The notes below the pieces were generated by a model. That model worked only from the letters and a program-made list of their open reading frames with translations, did not search any database and was not told where the DNA came from. Shown piece after piece: positions 48,355 through 55,625 of a stretch of DNA of 64,000 nucleotides; the first letter of the stretch is position 1; each line of letters starts with the position of its first letter. The stretch is taken from positions 1 to 64,000 of the forward strand of contig NZ_BJNO01000010.1 of assembly GCF_006539725.1 (NCBI RefSeq). Reading direction: 5' to 3'. This DNA comes from Klebsiella terrigena. GTDB lineage: Bacteria > Pseudomonadota > Gammaproteobacteria > Enterobacterales > Enterobacteriaceae. The translations under genes were made by a program, and so were the position numbers.

Positions 48355-49503
48355 TTACTCCCACGCCGCTTCCAGCATCTCCAGCAGTTGTTCGCTGCTT
48401 AGCGTGACCGGGTTGGCTTTCATCGACGACGAGCCGCTGGCGGCTAGCGCGGCGGGCTCAAGCGCCCGATGCGCCACGCCCAGATCGTTGAGATTGCCGA
48501 GACCGGCGCCGCGGCTCCATTCGTGCAGGCTCTCCCAGGCGGTATCCGGATGCACGTTGAGCCCGTCGGCCAGCCAGCGGCGCACGTCGTTAAAGCGCTC
48601 GCGCAGGGCTTCATCGGTGACCAGTGATTCGTTAAGCGCGAGGCCGAAGGGCAGCAGGCAGCCGCACAGCGCGCCGTGGGAAGCGTTGCTCAGGCCGCCC
48701 AGCGGCCCCGCCAGGCCGTGAACAACGCCGAGACCGGCATTGGCCAGCGCCAGGCCGCCGCACAGGCTGGCCCACGCCATTTCATCGCGACTCTGCGGGC
48801 ACTCTTTTGTCATTAGCGTTTTCAGCGCCTTGATGCCGCGCGGGATCGCCTCCCGGCACAGGGCGTCGGTAAACGGGTTGGCCCGGGTGCACAGCCAGGG
48901 TTCGATAAGCTGGGCGATCGCATCGAGGCCGGAGCCCAGGGTTACCGCCCGCGGCGCGTTATCGGTAAGCGACGGGTCGACGATCGCCAGGTCCGGCAGC
49001 ATCCGGTCATCGCGCAGGCTGACCTTACGCTGCTGCTGCACGACGTTAATCACCGCGTTTTTCGTCACCTCGGCGCCGGTGCCGGAGGTGGTGGGGATAG
49101 CGACAAAGGGCAGCGGATGCGCTTCCAGCACCCGGCCGCTGCCGACCACTTCCAGATACTCGATAACCTCCCCGGATGCCGGCACCAGCGCGGCGATGGC
49201 CTTCCCGGCGTCGATCACCGCGCCGCCCCCGAGGCTTACCACCGCCCCGACGCCCCTTTCGCGCGCCAGGCGTACACCCTGCTCGATCGCCTGCAGGTCG
49301 GGCTCATGGGCGATGGAGAGGGTCGTCACCTCCAGCGCATGGGCGCGAAGTTCGGCCAGCAGAAAGTCGGCCCGCTGCGGGCTGGCGCCGTGTACCAGCA
49401 GCACCTTGTCGCTGCGCTGGGCCAGCCAGGGCGCAGCGCTCGGCGCCAGGCCGCGACCAAAACGAATATTTCCCGGGGTTAAAACGTTAAAGGGGGTCAG
49501 CAT
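48355..49503 (-). CDS. Iron-type alcohol dehydrogenase
   Basis: A 382-residue protein of the group III (iron-containing) alcohol dehydrogenase family. NAD-binding motif LGGGAVIDAGKA is at about 91-102, and PTTSGTGAEVT at 138-147. Metal-site positions read Asp194, Gln198, His262 and His276; the second is His in FucO and most characterised members, so metal use may differ. The ATG at 49503 has AGGAG six bases upstream; the open extension to 49629 crosses an ERIC remnant and is discarded. Substrate unknown. Confidence 0.85.
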   Translation of the reverse strand: MLTPFNVLTPGNIRFGRGLAPSAAPWLAQRSDKVLLVHGASPQRADFLLAELRAHALEVTTLSIAHEPDLQAIEQGVRLARERGVGAVVSLGGGAVIDAGKAIAALVPASGEVIEYLEVVGSGRVLEAHPLPFVAIPTTSGTGAEVTKNAVINVVQQQRKVSLRDDRMLPDLAIVDPSLTDNAPRAVTLGSGLDAIAQLIEPWLCTRANPFTDALCREAIPRGIKALKTLMTKECPQSRDEMAWASLCGGLALANAGLGVVHGLAGPLGGLSNASHGALCGCLLPFGLALNESLVTDEALRERFNDVRRWLADGLNVHPDTAWESLHEWSRGAGLGNLNDLGVAHRALEPAALAASGSSSMKANPVTLSSEQLLEMLEAAWE

Positions 49504-49541
49504 CACGGGCTCCTGTATCGGCAAAAAAGGCAAGCATCCAC

Positions 49542-49622
49542 TATAACCTAAATTATTCGCGTTGCAGGAAGGCGGCAGCGCAGGTAAGTGACCGGGACGC
49601 AGCGTGAAGCATGACGAGTATC
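49542..49622. repeat. Internally deleted ERIC element
   Basis: The left end TATAACCTAAATTATTCG and following GTTGCAGGAAGGCGGCA match the ERIC/IRU consensus, as does the right end GCATGACGAGTAT. The middle is shortened so that the element is about 81 bases instead of about 127. It lies in the divergent region between the alcohol dehydrogenase and glutathione transferase genes. Confidence 0.7.
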
Positions 49623-49719
49623 GACACATTATCCGACGGGCTACTCTTTGTTGGCTGTACTCGCGTAGCCGATGGAGTATGGTGAATAAAACGTCTCTTT
49701 AGTTAAGGAATCCCTGACA

Positions 49720-50343
49720 ATGCTAACAATATTGGGTAAACGCTCATCAATTAACGTCCGTAAAGTGCTGTGGACCTGCGAAGAAGCGGGCCTTGAGTAT
49801 CAGCAGGAGGATTACGGCAGCGGATTTCAGCCGATTGATACCGCGGAGTTCCGCGCGCTGAATCCGAACGCCCTGGTGCCGGTTCTGCTGGATGATGACT
49901 TTGTGCTGTGGGAATCGAACAGTATTTGTCGCTACCTGGCGCGTAAGGCCGGACGGGAGGATCTGCTGCCCGTTGCGCCGCAGGCGGCGGCCGAGGTTGA
50001 GCACTGGATGGACTGGCAGGCAACGGAGTTTAACAACGCCTGGCGCTATGCGTTTATGGGGCTGGTGCGCAAGGACCCGCGCTTTCAGGACCCGGCGGCG
50101 CTGAAAGAGAGCATTGCCAGCTGGACCCGCTGCGTGCAGATAGTGGACCAGCAGCTTCAGCAAACCGGCGGCTGGCTGGCCGGCGGTCGGTTTACGCTGG
50201 CGGATATCGTCCTTGGGCTGTCGGTCCATCGCTGGAAAATGACGCCTTTTGCCCATCCGGAGATGCCGGCCGTCGAACGCTGGTATATGGCGCTCAACCA
50301 GCGCCCGGCGTTTATGCGCCACGGCAACAACGGCATGGCGTGA
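49720..50343 (+). CDS. Glutathione S-transferase family protein
   Basis: A 207-residue protein. The thioredoxin-like N-terminal domain (1-80) begins LTILGKRSSINVRKVLW, with a Ser-rich active-site region, and has the conserved ALVPVL turn and ESNSICRYLA glutathione-binding motif. The helical C-terminal domain follows, with FTLADIVLG. It may conjugate glutathione to electrophiles. gor lies nearby but is transcribed separately. Exact substrate unknown. Confidence 0.86.
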   Translation: MLTILGKRSSINVRKVLWTCEEAGLEYQQEDYGSGFQPIDTAEFRALNPNALVPVLLDDDFVLWESNSICRYLARKAGREDLLPVAPQAAAEVEHWMDWQATEFNNAWRYAFMGLVRKDPRFQDPAALKESIASWTRCVQIVDQQLQQTGGWLAGGRFTLADIVLGLSVHRWKMTPFAHPEMPAVERWYMALNQRPAFMRHGNNGMA

Positions 50344-50351
50344 CGGCAGGA

Positions 50352-50387
50352 TAAAAAAACGTCCAGCTTTACAGCGCCGCGGACGTT
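50352..50387 (-). terminator. Minus-strand Rho-independent terminator without an intact gene
   Basis: On the minus strand AACGTCC (50387-50381) and GGACGTT (50364-50358) form a 7-bp stem, followed by an uninterrupted T run (50359-50353). The genes on both sides are on the plus strand, so it has no obvious client other than the remnant at 50369-50480. On the plus strand it is only a weak terminator for the glutathione transferase gene. Confidence 0.6.
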
Positions 50388-50480
50388 AAATTCAGCCTAT
50401 TCGCTTTGCAATCACCGACCACTGCCGTTACGATCTGCGTCCCTTTTTTATCCACCCGGTAGCGCGTACGGCAGGAAGGT
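50369..50480 (-). pseudogene. C-terminal remnant of an unidentified minus-strand gene
   Basis: On the minus strand an open frame ends at 50369 with a protein-like tail (RYRVDKKGTQIVTAVVG, DCKANRLNL, TSAAL, stop). No start codon or ribosome-binding site is in reach, and upstream the frame runs into the oppositely oriented hydrolase gene, so only the end survives. A strong minus-strand terminator sits exactly on its stop codon. I do not recognise the family. It could also be chance. Confidence 0.35.
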
Positions 50481-50485
50481 ATGGT

Positions 50486-51691
50486 TTGAGCAGGCGGTTG
50501 AGCCCTGTGTTGCTGGCGTCTGTGCTGCTTGTCGGATGCTCCGGAACGCTTTCGCAAATGAGTGTCCCTTCTGACGAAACCAGTCAGGTAGGGCAAAACG
50601 GGCATCGGCTCTCCGTCGATACCTTCGTCAACCACTATATGCAGAGCAAGCAGGTGAGCGGCGTGGTGGTGGCGATTATCCGTCATAACGGCCCGGCGGA
50701 ATTTCACTGCTACGGCGTGACCGATGCCAAAAATCGCTACCCGATTACCCCGGATACGCTCTTTGCCCTCGGCTCGCTGAGCAAAGGGGTTACCGCCGAG
50801 GCGATCACCCTGCTGGTCAATGAGGGGCGGCTGCACTGGGACGATACGCTCGCCATGCTGCTGCCGCCGGAGACCCGGCTGAGCGCAGACGCCAAAAACA
50901 TCACGCTCCTGCAGCTGGTGACGCACACCTCCGGACTGCCGCGCCAGCCAATGAACCTGCTGTCGCTGGAGCATCTGCTGGCCTACCTGAGCGATGGGGA
51001 AAACTTCTATCACGAGCTCGACGGCGACGGTGCGCTGGGCTATCTCAGCACCTTCAACGCGCCGCTGGTGCGCGAGCCTGAGTACTCCAATCTCGGCTAC
51101 GCCATACTCGGCTACATCCTCAAATATCAGACCGGAGAATCCGTTGAGGCGCTGGCATCGCGGATGATTTTCCAGCCGCTGGCCCTGCATAACACCAGCT
51201 TCGTGCCGTCAACGCTGCGCGGATACTCCCGGCGCGCCCTCGGGCATGCGGGGGATCAGCCGAAATTTAAAACCCGCGGTGCGCTGACGCCGGACTGGCA
51301 GTTCAGCAACAATATGGTGGGGGCGGCAAACCTGTACAGCGACGCCCGCGACCTCATCGCTTACGCCCGCGCCCACTTTTCACCGACCGGCAATCCGGCG
51401 CTGGATAAAGCCTTCACCGACGTTGTCCACGACTACTATCCGCGGCAGACGGAGGCGGCGAATATTGCCTGGGTGACCGATACGATCGGCGGGCAGAAGA
51501 TTACCTATCAGGTGGGCTACATCGGCGGCTATTCCAGCTATATCGGCTTTGATAAAGCGAACCAGAATGCGGTGGTGGTGCTGCAAAATAGCTTTAACTG
51601 GAGTAACTACATCGGGCATGCGATTTTGCAAAATCAGGCGGCGGGAACGGCTTATCGGCTGCGCCATGAGGCGTTGAAAAAAGCCCCGTGA
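50486..51691 (+). CDS. Beta-lactamase-fold serine hydrolase lipoprotein (AmpC/AmpH type)
   Basis: A 401-residue protein of the class C beta-lactamase/DD-peptidase superfamily. The N-terminus is a lipoprotein signal with lipobox LVGC (Cys18). Catalytic motifs are SLSK (Ser97, Lys100) and YSN (200-202); the third motif is not the usual KTG, and YIGGY near the end may take its place. Likely a peptidoglycan hydrolase or esterase at the cell envelope. The start is TTG, with AGGAAGG six bases before; the ATG at 50481 is out of frame. Convergent with gor. Confidence 0.82.
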   Translation: MSRRLSPVLLASVLLVGCSGTLSQMSVPSDETSQVGQNGHRLSVDTFVNHYMQSKQVSGVVVAIIRHNGPAEFHCYGVTDAKNRYPITPDTLFALGSLSKGVTAEAITLLVNEGRLHWDDTLAMLLPPETRLSADAKNITLLQLVTHTSGLPRQPMNLLSLEHLLAYLSDGENFYHELDGDGALGYLSTFNAPLVREPEYSNLGYAILGYILKYQTGESVEALASRMIFQPLALHNTSFVPSTLRGYSRRALGHAGDQPKFKTRGALTPDWQFSNNMVGAANLYSDARDLIAYARAHFSPTGNPALDKAFTDVVHDYYPRQTEAANIAWVTDTIGGQKITYQVGYIGGYSSYIGFDKANQNAVVVLQNSFNWSNYIGHAILQNQAAGTAYRLRHEALKKAP

Positions 51692-51700
51692 GTACGGGGC
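51683..51700. terminator. Shared terminator of the serine hydrolase gene and gor
   Basis: GCCCCGT (51683-51689) and ACGGGGC (51694-51700) form a 7-bp stem. On the minus strand it is followed by T6, making a strong gor terminator. The hydrolase stop codon lies in the loop. Confidence 0.8.
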
Positions 51701-51708
51701 CTTGACGT

Positions 51709-53061
51709 TTAGCGCATGGTCACGAACTCTTCCGCGGCGGTCGGGTGGATCGCTACGGTGTTGTCGAAGTCCTTCTTGGTGGCGCCCATCTTCAGCGCGA
51801 CCGCAAAGCCCTGCAGCATTTCATCCATGCCGAAGCCGATGCCGTGAATACCGACAATCTTCTCTTCCGGACCGACGCAGACCAGCTTCATGCGGCACGG
51901 CTGGCGGTGCGAGGTGACGGCGGTATACATCGCGGTAAAGGACGATTTATAGACCTTCACCGCCTCGTCGCCGTACTGCTCGCGAGCCTGCGGCTCGGTT
52001 AAGCCGACGGTGCCTATTGGCGGGTGGCTGAAGACCACGGTCGGGATGTTGCTGTAGTCCAGATGCTCTTCCGGCTTGTTGTTGAACAGACGCTCGGAGA
52101 GACGGCGGCCGGCGGCAACGGCGACCGGCGTCAGCTCGACCGCGCCGGTGTTATCGCCCACCGCGTAGATCCCCGGCACGCTGGTGTTCTGGAACTTATC
52201 CACGACGATATAGCCTTTGTCGTTGGTTTCCACCCCGGTGGCCTTGAGGTTGAAGTTATCGGTCTCCGGCTGGCGGCCGATGGCCCAAATCAGGCAATCG
52301 ACGGTCTGGCTGCGGCCATCTTCGAGGGTCAGGGTCAGGCTGCCGTCGGCGTTTTTCACCACCGACTGCGGAATGGCGTTGGTATGCAGCTGCGGGCCTT
52401 CGGCGTTCATCACCTCAACCAGCGTCTCGACAATCAGCGGATCGAAGCTGCGCAGCGGCGCGTGCTTGCGCACGAACAGATGCGTCTCGGCGCCGAGACC
52501 GTTAATCACTCCCGCCAGCTCAACCGCGATATAGCCCGCGCCGACAACCGCCACGCGCTTCGGCAGCGCCGGAAGCTCGAAGAAGCCGTTGGAGTCGATG
52601 CCGTACTCTACGCCCGGAATTGACGGGTGGCTCGGACGGCCGCCGGTGGCGATGAGGATATGATCGGCGGTCAGGGTTTCGCCGTTGACTTCCACCGTTT
52701 TGGCGTCAATAAAGCGGGCGAAGCCCTTAATCACGTCGACCTTATTTTTACCCAGCACGTTGTCGTAGGAGGTATGAATGCGGTCGATGTAGGCGCTGCG
52801 GCTGGCAACCAGTCGGTCCCAGTCGAAGTGGTTAATGGTGGTATCGAAACCGTAGTCCGGGCCGTACAGGTGAATCGCTTCGCGGATCTGCGCCGCGTGC
52901 CACATTATTTTCTTCGGTACACAGCCGACGTTAACGCAGGTGCCGCCCAGATCTTTCGCTTCAATCAGGGCGCACTTCTGGCCGTACATCGCCGCGCGGT
53001 TGATGGAGGCAATGCCGCCGCTGCCGCCGCCGATAGCAATGTAGTCATAATGTTTGCTCAT
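51709..53061 (-). CDS. gor: Glutathione reductase
   Basis: Cytoplasmic FAD enzyme that reduces glutathione disulfide with NADPH. It has 450 residues, as in E. coli. The FAD-binding GGGSGG is near residues 11-16, redox-active Cys42 and Cys47 are in [13 protein letters not shown], the NADPH-binding [11 protein letters not shown] near 174-184, and the C-terminal catalytic His in [10 protein letters not shown]. Part of the conserved gor-rlmJ neighbourhood. Confidence 0.97.
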   Translation of the reverse strand: MSKHYDYIAIGGGSGGIASINRAAMYGQKCALIEAKDLGGTCVNVGCVPKKIMWHAAQIREAIHLYGPDYGFDTTINHFDWDRLVASRSAYIDRIHTSYDNVLGKNKVDVIKGFARFIDAKTVEVNGETLTADHILIATGGRPSHPSIPGVEYGIDSNGFFELPALPKRVAVVGAGYIAVELAGVINGLGAETHLFVRKHAPLRSFDPLIVETLVEVMNAEGPQLHTNAIPQSVVKNADGSLTLTLEDGRSQTVDCLIWAIGRQPETDNFNLKATGVETNDKGYIVVDKFQNTSVPGIYAVGDNTGAVELTPVAVAAGRRLSERLFNNKPEEHLDYSNIPTVVFSHPPIGTVGLTEPQAREQYGDEAVKVYKSSFTAMYTAVTSHRQPCRMKLVCVGPEEKIVGIHGIGFGMDEMLQGFAVALKMGATKKDFDNTVAIHPTAAEEFVTMR

Positions 53062-53132
53062 GAGTCATATCCTTAATATCTGAATGCTGCGATTGTATAC
53101 CGTAAATCAATAGGTTCCGCCGATGACTGCGA

Positions 53133-53975
53133 TTACTCCGGGACGATCCAGCTGACCGTTGCGTGCCCGATGCCGGTCGGAACCAGCTTTTTGTGCAGCC
53201 ACGGCAGAACGTTGTTCATCTGCTGTTCCAGCTTCCACGGCGGGTTGATCACGATCATCCCCGACGCGGTCATGCCGCGCTGGTCGCTGTCCGGGCGCAC
53301 GGCAAGCTCAATCTGCATGATTTTACGAATACCGGTTGCTTCTAACTCCTTGATCATGCGCTTAATCTGCGCACGAAGGACCACCGGATACCACAGCGCA
53401 TAGGTGCCGGTCGCGAAGCGCTTGTAGCCTTCATGAATGCCGGTCACCACCGCCTGGTAATCGCTTTTAATTTCGTACGGCGGGTCAATCAGAATCAGAC
53501 CGCGACGGGAGGCGGGCGGCAGCTTTGCCTTCAGCTGCTGATAGCCATCGGATTTTTCTACGCGCGCGCGCTCGTCTTTCTGGAACTCCGAGCGCAGCAG
53601 CGGGAAGTCGCTCGGGTGCAGCTCGGTCAGCTGCAGGCTGTCCTGCTCGCGCAGCAGCTGGCGGGCAACCAGCGGGGAGCCAGGGTAGTAGCGCAGCTGG
53701 CCGCTACGGTTGAAGTGCTGAACCACGGAGATATACGGCTCCAGCTCGGCCGGCAGGTCATCCTGCTGCCAGATGCGGGCGATGCCTTCCATGTACTCAC
53801 CGGTACGCTCGGCGTGCTCGCTGCTCAGATGGTAGCGACCTGCGCCGGCGTGGGTGTCCAGATAGAGAAACGGCTTCTCTTTCTCTTTCAGCGATTCAAT
53901 GATCAGACTCTGAACGGTGTGTTTGAGGACGTCGGCGTGGTTGCCTGCGTGAAAGCTGTGGCGATAACTGAGCAT
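53133..53975 (-). CDS. rlmJ: 23S rRNA m6A2030 methyltransferase RlmJ
   Basis: SAM-dependent enzyme that methylates A2030 of 23S rRNA. It has 280 residues, as in E. coli (formerly YhiR). The SAM-binding YLDTHAGAGRY is near residues 39-49 and the catalytic DPPYE (N6-adenine type) at about 164-168. The start at 53975 is fixed by the conserved MLSYRHSFHAGNHADVLKH; an open extension to 54089 is discarded. Confidence 0.96.
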   Translation of the reverse strand: MLSYRHSFHAGNHADVLKHTVQSLIIESLKEKEKPFLYLDTHAGAGRYHLSSEHAERTGEYMEGIARIWQQDDLPAELEPYISVVQHFNRSGQLRYYPGSPLVARQLLREQDSLQLTELHPSDFPLLRSEFQKDERARVEKSDGYQQLKAKLPPASRRGLILIDPPYEIKSDYQAVVTGIHEGYKRFATGTYALWYPVVLRAQIKRMIKELEATGIRKIMQIELAVRPDSDQRGMTASGMIVINPPWKLEQQMNNVLPWLHKKLVPTGIGHATVSWIVPE

Positions 53976-54168
53976 GGATGCAGAGATTCCGGGAATTAAA
54001 CAAGATAACCGATAGTTTACCGCAGATCCGTGCGGATTACCGCTGTAGCGCCGTGCTGTTTCAATTGTGGCAAAAGCGTTGCAAAACATAACGGTGTCAT
54101 AAAAGCGTCAAACGGTCGCGCTAGCGTCGCGTGCAGGCAAGGTAATCGTTTGAATAAAAGGAAAAATA

Positions 54169-55440
54169 ATGAAACTGCAAATCACACTTCTGACGTCGGC
54201 GCTGATCCTGGCGCTGCCGGCGCTGGCTAAAGACCTTCCGCTCAATCAGGCCGCGGCGATCGCCGCCAGCGTGACGCCTGCGGCCGCCGGTCCGGCGTTT
54301 GACGCGCTGGAAAGCCAGACGCTGGCGGCGCTACGCCAGGCGCTGAAAGGGGATGCCGCAACCCTCACCCGCGACCAGCTGGAGCACGCAAAACAGAATA
54401 AAACCCAGACGGATAAAGCCTGGCTTAAGGCCAGCGGCTACGATTTTCAGGCTAAAGCGAACCAGCAGGCGGGGATTGCGCTGCTCTCGGCGTTCAGCAA
54501 GCTCCCGGATTCGGTGGTGAAAGATAACCTCGCCACCGTCACCGCCATTAACCGCGATGCTACCCAGGCTACCCGCCAGCAGGCGCTGGCCGATGCCGAG
54601 GGGATAAGCTATCTCTACTTCCTCAGCGATGCGATGGGGCCCCGGCTGGGCAAAGCGTTCCTTGCGGCCTACGACAAAGGCGAGCTGGGTAAAGCGGCGG
54701 CGCTGATTAAGGCCAGCGAAGTCAGCACCGGCGCGGCGAAAAAGCACTTCAATAACCCGCGTCCGTTCCTGATTCAGGGCAACACCATCCACCTGGTGCC
54801 GGATGACGTGGTGGTGAAGGATGGCAAGCCTTACACCGCCGACGGCGGCTCGTTCCCCAGCGGGCACACCAATACCGGCTATACCGATGCCCTGCTGATG
54901 GCCGAAATGATCCCGGAGCGCTTCGATGCGCTGGTGACCCGCGGCGCGCGCTACGGCTACTCGCGGATCGTGCTCGGCGTGCACTATCCGCTGGACGTGA
55001 TGGGCTCGCGGATGGTGGCGCAGCGTAACGTCGCCCACTATCTGAACGATGCAAAATATCGCGCGCTGTTTAACGAGGCGCGCGACCAGCTGCGCGCCGC
55101 GCTGGAGAAAGAGTGCGGCACTTCGCTTGCCGAATGCGCGAAAACCGCCGGCAAGGACGATCCGTACCGCGACCCGGCCATGCACGCCTTTTATCGCTTC
55201 ACTATGACCTACGATCTGCCGCAGCAGAAGGGCGAGAAGCCGGCCCTGAAGGTACCGGAAGGGGCCGAGGTGCTGCTGGAGGCCGCCTTGCCGCATCTTT
55301 CCGCCGCGCAGCGTCGGGCGCTGATGGTGAAAAGCGCGCTACCGGCCGGCTATCCGCTGTCGGGAGAGACCGCCGACCAGCAGTTCTGGCAGCGCCTCAA
55401 CCTGCCTGCCGCCTGGCAGATGGCGCAGAAGGCGCATTAA
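54169..55440 (+). CDS. Periplasmic class A acid phosphatase, PAP2-type, with long C-terminal extension
   Basis: A 423-residue secreted protein with a signal peptide ending near residue 20 (LPALA). It has the three-part PAP2/PhoN active site: K-x6-RP at about 191-199 (KHFNNPRP), PSGH near 229-232, and SR-x5-H-x3-D at about 265-276. Known PhoN/PhoC enzymes are about 250 residues; here about 145 residues follow the last motif and about 190 precede the first. It should release phosphate from phosphomonoesters in the periplasm. It sits between rlmJ and prlC, where E. coli has no gene. A hairpin terminator (55451-55476) follows. Confidence 0.83.
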   Translation: MKLQITLLTSALILALPALAKDLPLNQAAAIAASVTPAAAGPAFDALESQTLAALRQALKGDAATLTRDQLEHAKQNKTQTDKAWLKASGYDFQAKANQQAGIALLSAFSKLPDSVVKDNLATVTAINRDATQATRQQALADAEGISYLYFLSDAMGPRLGKAFLAAYDKGELGKAAALIKASEVSTGAAKKHFNNPRPFLIQGNTIHLVPDDVVVKDGKPYTADGGSFPSGHTNTGYTDALLMAEMIPERFDALVTRGARYGYSRIVLGVHYPLDVMGSRMVAQRNVAHYLNDAKYRALFNEARDQLRAALEKECGTSLAECAKTAGKDDPYRDPAMHAFYRFTMTYDLPQQKGEKPALKVPEGAEVLLEAALPHLSAAQRRALMVKSALPAGYPLSGETADQQFWQRLNLPAAWQMAQKAH

Positions 55441-55450
55441 TCTCACCCAG

Positions 55451-55480
55451 CCCGGCGAAGCAGCGCGCCCGCCGGGATTT
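55451..55480 (+). terminator. Terminator of the acid phosphatase gene
   Basis: CCCGGCG (55451-55457) and CGCCGGG (55470-55476) form a 7-bp stem, followed by ATTTT. An alternative pairing of AGCCCGG (55449-55455) with CCGGGCT (55491-55497) is possible. Confidence 0.65.
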
Positions 55481-55534
55481 TGCTCAACGGCCGGGCTTAT
55501 TGCAGCAATACCCGGCTCTGCGCATCGCACGACA

Positions 55535-55560
55535 TTGAAATTCACCCAACTATCCCCCAT
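55535..55560 (+). promoter_or_regulatory. Sigma-32 (heat-shock) promoter of prlC-rsmJ
   Basis: TTGAAA (55535-55540) and CCCCAT (55555-55560, followed by T) with a 14-base spacer match the sigma-32 consensus (CTTGAAA, CCCCATnT). It lies 66 bases before prlC, and the prlC-rsmJ operon is a known sigma-32 target in E. coli. Confidence 0.8.
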
Positions 55561-55625
55561 TCTAGATCTCATGCTAAAGCGCCGGAACGCGCGCTTCATT
55601 TCCCCTTTTCAACAGGACTGCGCAT

